DNA from: Acanthacorydalis orientalis
Lineage: Eukaryota > Arthropoda > Insecta > Megaloptera > Corydalidae
Reading direction: 5' to 3'
Length of the DNA stretch: 64,000 bases
NCBI GenBank assembly: GCA_034766995.1
Contig: CM068313.1
Coordinates: 39,442,496-39,506,495 of the forward strand
The position numbers were made by a program, and so were the translations under genes. The notes under the pieces are model-generated. The model had not been told where the DNA came from. It saw only the letters and a program-made list of their open reading frames with translations, and searched no databases. Within the stretch, counting starts at the first letter, position 1; every line of letters starts with the position of its first letter. Of this stretch, positions 1-38,474 are shown one piece after another.

Positions 1-316
1 ATAAATACATATAGACTCGATATTGTACGCACTATTCCTAATAATAATTCCTAAATAATTCTAATAATTCCTAATAATTATAATAATAATAATATTCCTA
101 ATAATTCCTAGATAAATATTAGCATTCACAAAAAAATCTTTTTTTATAAATTTTTACTTATAAATAAATCAGATATTTCCTTTTTTACATTGAAATTCAT
201 TAATGAACAAAAATCGTCTAAAAAAATATTTTTGATTTAAATATAAATATTGTTACATTGAAAGAATTAATTATGAACTTAATAATAATTAAAATAATAT
301 ATATATATATATATAC

Positions 317-361
<45 letters not shown>

Positions 362-1304
362 TATGTAAGAAAACTATAAACCACAGTTCCACTATTTTCA
401 TTTCATAGCCAATACGTGCCGCTGACTTTGAGAGAGCTTTTTTATTAGATGATATCTTGTTTCTTTCATGAATGAAATTCTCGAGAATGCATTGACACGC
501 TATCGTTGTGAACATTTTGCCCTATTATGGAAACCTGACCTAGCGCGCTGACCACCAAGACAGGTCGCGTATTTTTCATCCAACGCTTTTAATTATATTT
601 TTTTAATTTATTATGCGAAAGAACTACCTACAACTGTTAACTAATGTAAATTTAAGTATATGAATGGATCTTTACAAATACAAGAAACGTAAAAGCATTA
701 TCTAAAGTAAAAATGTATAACGAAAAGTAAAATAAGTAAATTACATCTAACATAGTAACCAATTTTTGATTGATATATTTGTATAAATAAAATTATCAAT
801 GGATATGTGAAAATTAAAATTATTGTATTTGAAAAAAATAAGAATTTTTCAATTTTCTACTTAGTAAATCTGATAGGTTTTATATTTAGAATTGTGAAAT
901 AGATACAAATTCCTATTCAAGAATTTACAGAATATATATTCAAAAAAATTGAGACAATATAACAAAAATCATTGAATAAATTATGAAAATAAGTAATTAA
1001 GTTAATACTGTATCAGCATAACAACGACAATTTTAAACTCTTTGAAGTTGTAAATTTCAAAGATATTTTAAGATAAATAGTACCTACTTTCCACAAAATC
1101 ATTTAAATTCCATCTTTACAACATATACTTATATTTCAAACATACGTAAAAAAATCATTTTATCAATAGTAATAACTAAAAGTATTTAAATAACAGAAAT
1201 CACTAATTTCAAAATTAACAATTTTTCAACAATTTTATAGTAATTATTGCTAATCTTCATAGAATATTAAACAAATAATTAACCATATGTATGTATGTAT
1301 ATGA

Positions 1305-1376
<72 letters not shown>

Positions 1377-1939
1377 TATATCTTTTTTCACAGAATATAT
1401 TAAATGATCTTTCAAAAATATAACCTTTTTGTTTCAAGATCGTTTTTTACTATTTTTATCTAGAATAACAAATATATTTAACAATTCAACGTGTATCAAA
1501 TACTAATAATACACTCATCAGTACACCGTCCACTGTCTATCAAAAAATAAGATGTATTTTATCTGACAATACGAGAATTGCAAGATCAATACAAAACAGA
1601 ACCTACAGCAATATACATTTATCCATAACGTCTGTAGATTTTTAATACGGCAAAAATAAATATAGTATATAAAATGTAATAGATATAACGTATTTTTTAA
1701 AATTCCTATCATCTTCAGTATATTTGAATAACAAATACTCTAATCCTGATTGTAAGTGAACCCACAGATGTTTGTCAAATTATAAAATCCTCAAGCATAA
1801 AAACTTTAAATAAAATCACGCTGAATGTATACAAATATTTATGGTATTTTCTGTAAAACACATATTCACACAATCAATCAAATTTCAAATAGGTTATCCA
1901 TCAGATAATCACGATGCGGTATGAATACAGAACGAGGCA
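1..1939. other. Intergenic or intronic AT-rich stretch, no gene seen
   Basis: No supported coding exon. The stretch holds a TA/CATA microsatellite at about 299-359 and a compound (TC)n(TA)n at 1311-1371. A less AT-rich patch at 370-600 has short open frames on the minus strand that match nothing I recognise. If the canonical KA1 end of MELK lies outside the window, this is intron. Confidence 0.5.
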
Positions 1940-2167
1940 TTTCAATATAATTTCTTTATTGACAAGAATTAAATTTTATATTGCAGTCATGTACAATGTA
2001 CAACGCGGTAACGAGTCACGTATACGTCATATTCTAGTCAGGGAATAGCATATTTAAATTAATTTACACCTTCTCATGAATACTAACACATTAATGAGTA
2101 ATCAGAATCAATAACAAAAGTGATAAATAATCATAATCGTTCAAAAACAATTAGTTGTAATACTATG

Positions 2168-27238
<25,071 letters not shown>

Positions 27239-27693
27239 ATGAATGTTAATAAAGGGCTTGTATTTCCAATTAATCATCAAACAAATCGAAAACGAAGAGG
27301 TAATTAATAAATTTATTTCATTTATATTATTATTAAATTCATTCAAAACTGATCAACAGGTAGATTTTTATTTATTTCCAAGAATTTAAATTCAAACACT
27401 TCTTCACATACATCAAATTATACATTAAATACTAAAACTAAAGCACAATCATCAAATTCATCAAAGTTATTCTATTCTCCAAAAACACCATTAGGAAATC
27501 TCAATCCTTCACGGTAAATTAATAATTAATATTATAAGTATTATTATTTTATCTAACAATGTTTTCAGCTCATCGTCTTCAAGTAATAAATTTTTTAATT
27601 CTTATTTTTCCCGCACTCCTCAATCTACTTCTAGTATTGTAACAGATTCAGATAATTCTCAAGTAATTCTTGGTAATTACATAAATTATATTT

Positions 27694-27764
<71 letters not shown>

Positions 27765-29869
27765 CTCCTTTTTTCTTTATTTTAAAATTAAGCTATATCA
27801 GAGGGTAGAGGACAAGCAAGGGAAGAAGTAGGTATTGCTTCTATAGACCTTCGTCGACCACAACTTATTTTGTATCAAGTTTCTGATACTCAAGGTTATA
27901 CAAACACTCTACGATATATTAACATTGTTAATCCAATAGACGTATGTATTATATTAATAAGTGTAATGAAAGAAAATAATCTCAAAAATGATTTAGATAC
28001 TTGTACCATCAACATTTTATGACAATGGGCTTGCTTCACGATTAATTCAAATGATATCTGAGAGATTCCGGCATATGAAAATTACAACTGTTCATAGAAA
28101 ATGGTTTGACAGTAACACTGGAATAAAACAAATTCAGTACTTATGTGTTGAATCATATAGTTATAGCTTATTACTTGATTTACAACATAAGTAAGTCTTA
28201 GATTTAAAACAAACTTAATTTCAATAATTATTAATTCTTTAGTAAAAAATTTAATTTCAACAAATAAAACTTCATTTTTTAAAAAAAATAAACCTTTCTC
28301 ATAATTTTGTAACTTTCTACTTTTTAGATATTATTGTTTAGCAGCTGCGAGTGCACTTTTAAAATATTTTGAAAATGAAAAACAAATCATGTTTGCTTCA
28401 AAATCTCTGAAAATTATATTTCAGCTTTCTGAAAATAATGTGGCAATTGGTGAGAAACATTAAAAATTAATGACAATATAACATATCATGCAATATTATT
28501 AAGAGTTAAAGTTTTAAATATAAATGTAATAGCACATAGCTATAATATACATTTCACCACCATTCTAAAACTATTATAATTATTGAAATATTTAAAAAAG
28601 AAATTACATTAATGAGTATATAACACTTTATAATATTGCTTTTACTAAAAAAAATGTACTATATATATATATATATATATATATAATTATACTAATATTT
28701 TTATAGATGTAGATACTGCATATCGTCTTGAACTAGTGTCGTCTACCAAAGGAAACAATCTTTATTCTAATTTATTAGGTACTTTAAACCATTGTCTAAC
28801 AATTGGAGGATCTAGATTATTACGTTCAACAATATTGCAACCACCATGTTTAAAAGAAATTATCCAAACTCGATTAAATAGTGTAGAAGAACTAATTAAT
28901 AATTCTGAGTTATTTTTTAATATAAAAGTAACAAAATATAAAAAAACAACTAAAGAATTATTTAAGTAATTTATTTTATCTTTTTTAGGCGATTTTACCT
29001 AAACTAACAGATATAGATCAAATTTTAACTTTATGTATTAAAACACCAGAATGTGAAGGATTACAGGCAGCAGAAACACAAATAAATTATACGCTTACAT
29101 TAAAAAGCATTTTAAGTTCAATTAAACCCCTTACAGATTGTTTACAAAAAGCACATGGGGAACTCTTTGTAAAAATAAGAAATGTAAATCATATATCTAT
29201 TAAAAATATGTAATAGTTTAAAAATGTTCTGATATCAGACAATATCTTAAATCGTTTAAAAAAAAGTATATTTTACTTCAAAACAGTATTATTAAATGAT
29301 CACATTTATAAATATATTCCAGTATTTAAAACATCCAAAGTTTACACACATTAATGATCAAATATTAGAAGTGATACATAATGATGCACAACCTTCAAAA
29401 GGCCATACAGGAAATTTTCAACGATGTTTTGCAGTTAAAAATGGTATTAATTCATTACTAGACATTGCCAGAAAAACTTATTCAGAAATTATTGATGAAA
29501 TGAGAGGTATATTATACTTATTTTATGAATTTTAAAAAAATCATAATAGTCAGTAAAAAAAGTATTATTACACATATATAATCATTAGTTTCAGTAACAA
29601 ACTTATCAGAAAAATACAACTTACCCTTGATAATTAGTTATTCTGGTGCAAAAGGAATTCGTATACAATTCAAATTAAAAACAAATCAAAAGAATGTAAA
29701 AATTCCTCAACTACCACCTGAATTTATCAATGTAAGATATTAAAAAATAATTACTGCTTCAATAATTACACTACAATTTGTTATAAAACATTTAGAAAAT
29801 GCATTTTATAAGTAAATTGCATTGTAACATAATTTCTATTAACTGCATATGTTTATAAATGATGATTAC

Positions 29870-29938
<69 letters not shown>

Positions 29939-31629
29939 CTTCTTTTATCAGAACTATAGTATTAGAAATTAATATAGATAAAATTCAATTTTACTCTTAC
30001 TTGTTTTATTTTATTTAACTTTTATTAACAAAATTGATATTGAACAGCAATTTTTACTAAGAAATATAAATCAATAAATAACTGCCAAAATATGATTATG
30101 AAAATAATTTTTGTATTGTTTTTCATCTCACAGGTAATTAAAAATAATAATGGAATTTCTATGACAACTACAAAAATGATCGAATTTGCACAACGTTTAA
30201 AAGATTCGCAAGCTGAAATTGAAATAATGAGTAATGTGTAAGTAATATACTTTTTTGTATGTATTAATATAAACTTTATTACAATTGACATAATTTTACT
30301 GAAATAGTTATAATCTGTTCTCCAACAGTAGCTTAACAATATTTATTTTGTGTATGTACATACAGGTGTGTGTATGTCTATATATATATATATATATATT
30401 AAAGTAAAATTTATATTTTTTTTCATTCAAGAATAATTTGTAATCTTTTGAACACCATTAGAGAAAATATTGCAAGTTTATATACATTATGTGAATATGT
30501 AGCTGAATTAGATATGATTCAATCATTGGCACAATCTAGTTGTATTCCCAATTATACCAAACCTAAATTTTCAACATACTTAGAGCTAAAAAATGCTAGA
30601 CATCCAATGCTTGAACATCTGTGTCAAAATGAACCTGTTGGAAATGATACAGTAAATAAATTTTCTATTTACTTACCTAATATATAATGTTTATTAAAAT
30701 ATACTAGTGCCTAATTGAGCACTTTTGGGAAAATTCGAACATCGACATGCATTACAGAGACCAATGAATTATAAAAAAAAATATTCTCAAAAACTGAATA
30801 ATAAACATAATTGAATAATTTAAATAATTATGGTTACTTTTATTATTATTGATAATATTATTATGTTATGATAATCATAAAATATGAGTAAATTATTTTT
30901 TAAATATTTATTCAATTTAAATTAAAAAAATATATTTTTTTTTATGTAATGTTGCTTTTCTTTTATGTTTGAGCTTGCAACTATTCATCATAATTTTCAT
31001 TTAATTACTGGACCCAATATGAGTGGAAAGAGTATCTATATTCGACAAATTGCATTATTACAAATAATGGCTCAAGTTGGTTCATATATTCCTGCAGAAG
31101 AATGTTGTTTTCGGATCGCTAACAGAATTTTTTCACGTATTGGATTTGAAGATAGTATTGAATGTGATGCTTCTACATTTCAGCTAGACGTATACAATAC
31201 AAATACTTATTATTTTTTTTATTTTAATGTGTATATAACATTTTGATAAAATTTAAAATAGCAAATTACCAATTAATTTGAAACAAAAGTGTTTATATCA
31301 AATAAAAAAATAACAATATATAATAGAAAAACATATTTTAAAAATATAATTACTTGGTGTATTCTAGATACGTGAAATGCAAACAATAATAAACTCAATT
31401 ACAGAAAATAGTATTGTTATTATTGATGAATTATGTCGTGGAACAAGATGTGATGAAGGTGCTGCTATAGCTTGGGCTTTATGTGAAAAACTTATCAACA
31501 CAACAGCATTTATTTTTTTTACTACACATTTGCACGTCCTTACAAAATTAGAAAATGTTTACTTCAATGTAAAAAAGTAAGTTTCAGTTCTAATAAATAT
31601 TAAAAATGTTTTTAATATGTGTATTATAC

Positions 31630-31692
<63 letters not shown>

Positions 31693-31892
31693 ATACACAT
31701 AATATACACACACACAAAAGTGTAAATAAACAATATATAAAATATATAATAATAATAATCATGTTTCACATATTACTTGTATTTTCAGATAATACTTTAT
31801 TAATATTAATAAAAAGTCATTATCAATAACTAATATTTAAATAAATTTTGAATATATATATACATACACACACAGAAATGTGTGCATATGTG

Positions 31893-31934
<42 letters not shown>

Positions 31935-33647
31935 CGCGTGCGTCATTAAAGTCAATATTCATTAAATTATAAAAATAAACTCATTAATAAATTTATTAAA
32001 ATTACATTAAAATTAACAATTATAAGTTATTTTTATTAAAACATACAAAATTCAACAAAATACACTGATATTTATACTTACATTATATTATAATTATTAT
32101 TTTCCAGCTGGAATATGGAAAGCATTAGTTTAGAACAAACAAAAGGTGAAAGATTACAACATACTTATCATATTAAATCAGGAGTAACAGCAGTTCACAG
32201 GTATGGAATTAGTACAGCTAGAGCATCTGCTTTACCTAATTCAGTTATTGAAAAAGCTATGCAATATATTGAAAGCCTTACTCATTTAGACAAGGTTTGT
32301 AATTTTTTAAAAAATAGTTATAAAGTCTTCAAACATGACCATTATAAATTTCACTTCTTGTTAAGTCTTGAAAAAAAAACGTTATTAATTGTAAAAAAGA
32401 TAATAAAATATTTTTTATAGTCAAGAATTGACGATGACTTGGAAGAAAAATCATATGATCAATTGACATATAACTTAATAGCAGAATTAAAATTATTAAA
32501 ACAAAAAACTAAACTAACTAATAACTATTTTAAGGATTTAATAAAAAATTTCAGAATTAAAGTTCAGATATCAACTGAAAATAATAAAACAACGCATTCA
32601 CTAAATAACAACGCATTAAATTTAGAACAAATATCTATTTATACAGAAATTAATTCAAACATAAACCAAAATGAAATGGATACACATAGCATAGTATGTA
32701 ATAATTTAAAATCACCTAATCAGAACAATAACTCTACCAAAGTTAATGATATTCTAAATGAAAGTATTATAATTTCAAAAAAAGTTAATAAAAGTAAAAT
32801 AGAAAATGAGGCATGCGAAAACATAATTTCACAGAATATTGTTCAAAAACCTACAATAATTGATATAAATAAAAAAGATGAAAATGAAAAAAATAATTTT
32901 AATAATTCATTATTTGCTACATGTCCAAAATATATGAACTTGAGCATGTCACAATCTTCTTCCAAAAATAATTCTCAAAATCAAAATGTTTATTCAAATT
33001 CAATCAGCCAGTCAATGGAAAAAACAAAAAGTCAACATGCAACAAATAATACATCTCAAGAAAATATAATTGCTCAATCAGTTGTAATAAATAAAGAAAA
33101 GAAAACTGAATCACAATTAAATTTATCCGATACGCATAATATAGAAGAAGATATAACAGAAAATATTATAACAAGTAACCAAGTCCCTCTAATGAGCCAA
33201 GTTGACATAAAAGAAACAAAAACAAGTGAAGCTCAAGGAGAATTGCAAAAAGACACAAATCAAATAAAATTTTACAATTATCTTATAAGTCCTAATATTA
33301 CACAGTCAAAAAAACTATCAAAGAAAAGTTTAGATTTAGAAAATTTTTTTGAACTTGCAAAAAAAGCAAAATATGAATATTTTTCACAAATAAATAACAC
33401 TACAAACGAATCATTACATTATGAAACAAAAATTCAGTATGCTCATCACATTGGTTCAATTAATCGAACATATAGTAATTCATCAATCTTGAATACAAAA
33501 GATGATAACATAAATAAAGTATTAAAAAATTTTGAATCAGAATTAGTAGAAAATAGTTATTTATCAGAAAATAACATACTAAATTTATTGACAGATAAAA
33601 ATGCTGAAAATTTTGAAAACTATATTGAACAAAATAAAACTTTATAA
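27239..33647 (+). CDS. MSH4: Meiotic MutS homologue MSH4 with extended C-terminus, 1227 aa, 16 exons
   Basis: Partner of MSH5 in the MutS-gamma clamp that stabilises recombination intermediates and promotes meiotic crossovers; nuclear. Exons: 27239-27299, 27360-27513, 27569-27672, 27793-27941, 27997-28190, 28328-28449, 28707-28927, 28989-29183, 29323-29506, 29595-29731, 30134-30237, 30432-30651, 30974-31189, 31368-31576, 32108-32294, 32421-33647; all phases close. Signatures include [17 protein letters not shown], the MutS core, Walker [10 protein letters not shown] (628-636), Walker B IIDE (705-708) followed by LCRGT instead of the usual LGRGT (Cys710), and TTH in the H-loop. After the STF motif three extra residues (QLD) precede REM. 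The last exon begins with the normal helix-turn-helix-like end, then runs about 350 residues of Asn/Lys/Ser-rich low-complexity sequence not seen in human MSH4 (936 aa). Several exon lines lack a conventional start because they are internal exons. Confidence 0.93.
32580..33647 (+). other. Asn/Lys/Ser-rich C-terminal tail of MSH4
   Basis: This part of the last exon stays open for about 355 codons. It is rich in Asn, Lys, Ser, Gln, Ile and Glu, with repeated SQ/SQS steps such as [15 protein letters not shown], and lacks any domain I recognise. The codon-3 AT bias is like that of the upstream exons. It is predicted to be disordered. SQ dipeptides are potential ATM/ATR sites (inference). Confidence 0.7.
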
Positions 33648-34605
33648 TGAAAAATTTATTCAAATACTATACTGGAGCTAAATCTAAATTTGAAACATAA
33701 AAAGAGAATAAAAAGTTTGAATTATTATTAAGTTATTTATAAATATATAGGTAATAGTTGTAAAAAAAATATATTCTACAATAAATATTTGCATTTAGTA
33801 TTTATATTCTTACCACTTTCTTATAAGAAATGCTATTTTTAAGATGTTTTCAGCTATTATAAAAATACGGTTAACAATGCTCCCAATTTGAAAAATAATA
33901 TAAAATTAATACCTATGGTTATCTCTTGGATATATTATAACATAAATGCTGCAGGTTTGAAATAAAACACAACAAATATTGGTTTACTATTATTGTTTAA
34001 TTGTTGTTACTATGATGAATATAACCACACGGGTTCTGTTACTTGACTGACTTATGAGATCAAAATCAAAAAAAATTTAGTAAGGTGAATTTTACATGTT
34101 TCAACACCAAAATTACTGTGCGTTGGATGGAAATTGGGGTTTGGTTCGGGGTCTTAGCCGAGGCTTTTAAACCGGTTTTGACAGGAGAATTTTGATTCAG
34201 GAAGTGGGTATAGCGGATGGTTTGAAGTGTTGAAATCCAGAAAAAATTTTCAAAAAACCGGAAGGAATGGATATTTCACACAGAATATTTATGGTCGACA
34301 CAGAAAGTACAAGACGATTACAATGACATAAGACTTAACCTAGTTTAGCTAACTTAACTAATCCTAACTAACTTAACCTTACTTAACTAGTCTTATCTAA
34401 CTTATATACGTACGAGACCACCAGACCTTAACCTGGTGGCAATGCGATATGTCGCGGGTTGATTGTTTGGTGAGTGTCACTACAATGCACACTAGTACTT
34501 CGTATTGTTAGCTTTGGCACTCGCGAGACTCACAGACGGACCTCGAGGGGGAGCAGCTTCCGCCTCGCAGCCTTGGAGAGAGTCCATTTTGGGTTTTTAG
34601 TTTGT

Positions 34606-35080
34606 CATGCCTAAAATATCCAAAATGTTATAAAAACGGCAACTATTTCATACTATCCGATGCGTATTTTAATGTACTATATCATATATGAGTCAAAATT
34701 AACATCGGTTCATAATAGATACCAAAAAAGTCACAAAAACCGCGAAAAATTCGCGAAATTAAAGGTTTTTCATGCCTAAAATATCCAAAATGTTAAAAAA
34801 GTGCCAACTATTTCATACAATCCGATGCCTATTTTAATGTTCTATATCATAAATGAGACAAAAATAACATCGGTTCATAATGGATACCGAAAAAGTTACA
34901 AAAACCGCGAAATATCCGCAAAATATCAGCAAAAATAAACGTTTTTCTTGCTTAAAATATCCAAAATGTAAAAAAAATTACAAAAATTTCATACTGTTCG
35001 ATGCGTATTCTAATGTTCTATATCATAAAATAATAATAAATAAAAAAATAACAAAAAAAACCCCAAAAATCGCATTTTTT
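34606..35080 (+). repeat. Satellite-like tandem repeat, three copies, about 165-176 bp
   Basis: Units begin at 34606, 34771 and 34947 with CATGCCTAAAATATCCAAAA (the third reads CTTGCTTAAAATATCC). They share inner blocks such as ATTTCATACTATCCGATGCG, TCTATATCATA and CATCGGTTCATAAT. The first two units are about 80-85% alike; the third is diverged and truncated near 35060. Confidence 0.82.
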
Positions 35081-35088
35081 TGGATTTT

Positions 35089-35143
35089 GCGGATATGGCG
35101 GATATGGCGGATATGGCGGATATGATATCCGCCATATCCGCCA
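35089..35143. repeat. 9-bp minisatellite ending in a perfect palindrome
   Basis: Four perfect GCGGATATG units (35089-35124) are followed directly by two inverted units ATATCCGCC (35125-35142). Arms of 18 bases (35106-35123 and 35125-35142) pair perfectly around one central G. It is GC-rich against AT-rich surroundings and would extrude a stable hairpin. Confidence 0.85.
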
Positions 35144-36724
35144 ATATATATATTATATATATATTGTATATGTATTATATATATACATATTAGTATATAT
35201 ATAATAGATACTTTATCTATGTATATATATATATATATATACATATATATAGAGAGAGAGAGAGATATGTCTGCTCCAGGCACAAAAATACCACCACACA
35301 CTATATAAATACATAATATTCTAAAATGGAAACAAAAACAATTCAATCTTTTATTTCTAGATATCAAATTTATTAAATCTCGTCAAGAAGATATTAATAA
35401 CAATATTCCAATATCATGTACTCACTTTATCATTATTTTTATCAGTTGAAAACCTCAATGTCGATACAATTTAAGCCGGTTTTGAAAACAATTTTCATAG
35501 TGGTCAAACATCAAAACATTGATATTTTCATGGCAACTTATTGTTAGTACTTGATTGAGAAATTTTTTACAGCTTAAAATGAATTACATCTTACCGTTTC
35601 AAAAAAAAGGTTTGGACCCAACGACTTAAACTTAATTTATAAGAAAAACATATTTATATACTTTGACAATATTAGTCTTGAGATTGTGGATGCCAATAGT
35701 TTTACCGAAGTAGATAGTTAGCGCCACACATCCCGTGCTCACAGCCTTAGAGAGAAATATGAGAGATATAATTAAAGTGTAAGAGAAATTTGTTTCTTTC
35801 AGTAAAAACATTATTTTTTGATCAGTTATACAATTTATATTATTACTCAGTCCTATGTTCTCATCAATTAATAAATTTCAATAAAATGTCTGCTATTCTG
35901 GTTTCTAAATGTATTTATTGTTATTGAAGAAGATGGTAGGCAACCAAGATTTCCCAGCCAAACTCAGATATTTTTTGTTAAAACTATTGCCGCATGAGCT
36001 AAAGCATTGGCATGGTTTAAAAATATCCTCTTTTTGTGTTAGTATTGAACAACTTTTCCTGATAGTTCTATTTGACTGTAATGGGATTGAAGTTGATGTT
36101 TTATTTGGTTGTAAGAATTTATAAGAGATGATCTCTTTCGGTTCATAATCTAATATGATCCTACTAATGACAGAATGCAACAGAATATATTTTTTTCTGT
36201 AGATCTAATTTCAATGTATGGTAGTATTTCTCTTGACTTACAATAAGCTCTGTTATATACTTTCTCACATTACTGTTTAAAATTTATTTTTTACATACAA
36301 TAAAACGTAATGTCTCAAAACGTCTACATTCATTATCAATTTTAATATTTAAACTTATAAAATGTACAATTTTAGCTTGGAAATCTAGCTAAATCTGATA
36401 ATTTATAGTTTCTGACGATTAAATTTAAATGATATATGTTGTTCTACAATGGTCCATCACAGAATAATTTCGACATGTATAAACGCAAATTCGAAACGTC
36501 ATTTTTTCGTTGGCTCTTTATCTATACGTACACTCTCTGCATACACGTAACTGACACGTTGTTAGATCGTCATCAGTGTTGGTTGGAAAGTTGTTAATCT
36601 ATCTTGTAGTGTACTGTTGTATGTATTACCTTATAGCGTTTTTTAAATATTTGATTCTCATTCATATGATACAGTTTATAACGTCTATCATTTTATACAT
36701 TTACATTTATACATAACATTAAAT

Positions 36725-37930
36725 ATGTCTAATAAAACTTCAGCAAAATCATTTACGAAAGAAGAAGAGTTGTTATTGCAGGATTTTAGTCGAAATGTGT
36801 CAACAAAATCTTCAGCTTTATTTTATGGCAACGCATTTATTGTATCAGCAATACCAATTTGTAAGTTCGGTCAATTTAAACATATATTAGTTTATTCCAA
36901 TCTATAAAGTATTAATAGTTGAAAAAATATTTTAGTTTGTAAATTTAAATTTTTACATTTTTATTAAAAACTCTTTTTAACAATATAATTATTAATGAAA
37001 ATATATATGCTGAATTTGTATCAAACCAACCAAAACAATATGTATCAAACCATTAAATGATTAAAAATGGTTAATGTGAATATACATATTCATTTTATAG
37101 ATTGTGTTCTTTATGCTATTTTTCAGGGCTTTTTTGGCGTATACACATGATTGATTTGTATTCTTCATTAATTTCCTTTATCCTTGTTACGATCGGGTCT
37201 ACTTATTTAGTAGCGATGGCATATCGCAATACAAAATTTGTATTAAAACATAAGATAGCTGTGAAACGAGAAGATGCGGTTACTAGAGATATGACTCGTA
37301 CTTTATCAGAAGATAAAAAAATGAGTAAAAAAGAAAAGGACGAACGAATTTTATGGAAAAAGAATGAAGTAGCAGATTATGAAGCAACTACATTTTCAAT
37401 CTTTTATAATAATGCACTTTTCTTGGCTGTTGTTATTTTTGCAAGCTTTTATATTCTACGATCATTTACACCAGCAGTGTATCCTTTGAGCATAATTTAT
37501 CCATTAAGGTCATAAGAAATAATGTGTTCATATATAATTATATTTAATGAGATCAGAGAAACAACTCCTGATCATTGAATACAATTTTCTAAAAGCTTGC
37601 CAATTAATAATTTTTAAATAAATATATATTTTTGTAAATATTTTTATACCTTAATCTGAAAAGATTTAAATTCTAGGAAATTATTTTATTAGTTTTATAT
37701 TCATATTGCTAATAAAATAATATCAAAAGATAAATCTAGTTGTATAAAAAAAAATAAGCAACATTTCATTTGATTACAATACAGAAAAATATTTAATACT
37801 ATGAAAGTATGTAATTTTCTTAGAACTGCTAATATTTGTATATGACCTTAACATTATTTTCAGAAATTATATTTTGTCTGTTGGAACAACTGCAGGTTTG
37901 TTAGCTCTTCTGTCAACGGGTTCACAGTAA
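36725..37930 (+). CDS. SSR3: Translocon-associated protein subunit gamma (TRAP-gamma, SSR3), 184 aa, 3 exons
   Basis: ER-membrane subunit of the TRAP complex beside the Sec61 translocon, which helps secretory proteins enter the ER. Exons: 36725-36860, 37127-37478 and 37864-37930, phases closing at a TAA. The length (184 aa) matches human SSR3 (185). Highly conserved segments include [55 protein letters not shown] and [11 protein letters not shown]. Four hydrophobic segments lie at about residues 30-50, 57-76, 136-155 and 163-183. The second exon ends at GT|GTATCC, a less usual donor chosen because it restores the conserved VNYILS junction. AATAAA follows the stop immediately (37931-37936). 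Confidence 0.95.
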
Positions 37931-38404
37931 AATAAATTGTAGTATTTATGTATTTTTTTTTTATTGAAAATTAAGTATGAATAAACAATAATAAAAAAAA
38001 TGTATACAGTATGGAATATATTTTCTTAACTATCTGTTGTCTCAAGCAATTGTTTTAACATTTATAGTTCATACATATATGTATGATAATATATGTATAT
38101 ATATATATATGTATTTATATATACATACATGCACGTCCACATCCACTCATGTAAAGAGAATAACATGTTTTAAATTGTGCTAAATATATTTTCATAATAT
38201 AAATAAATGATTCATATTAACATAATCTACTTTCACAATTCTATGACAAGATTGTTGACTAATAATATCTAAGACTTAAATTTTATTTTTCATACATATA
38301 TTAAATATATATGAACAATTATTATTTTAATTGATAAAAATATTGATCACTATTTTGCCTGAATACTGAATTGGTTTTTCAAATACAACCATTTTCATTT
38401 GATA

Positions 38405-38474
<70 letters not shown>

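Larger units (their letters stand above)
33648..36724. other. MSH4-SSR3 intergenic region
   Basis: AATAAA-type signals near 33704 and 33780 may end MSH4. A GC-richer block at 34020-34600 contains CTTAACTAA-like direct repeats (34330-34405) and no coding I can support. It is followed by the satellite, minisatellite and palindrome described separately. The open frames at about 35905-36180 on both strands match nothing I know. Confidence 0.5.

Noticed and set aside
279..515. Minus-strand ORF considered as the KA1 end of MELK
   Set aside because: It has no GDxW or FELEVC-like motif in any frame and runs into a TA microsatellite; no fitting acceptor phase.
35905..36180. Overlapping ORFs on both strands (71 and 91 aa)
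   Set aside because: No recognised motif, no splice context; a length expected occasionally by chance. Possibly transposon-derived but unsupported.
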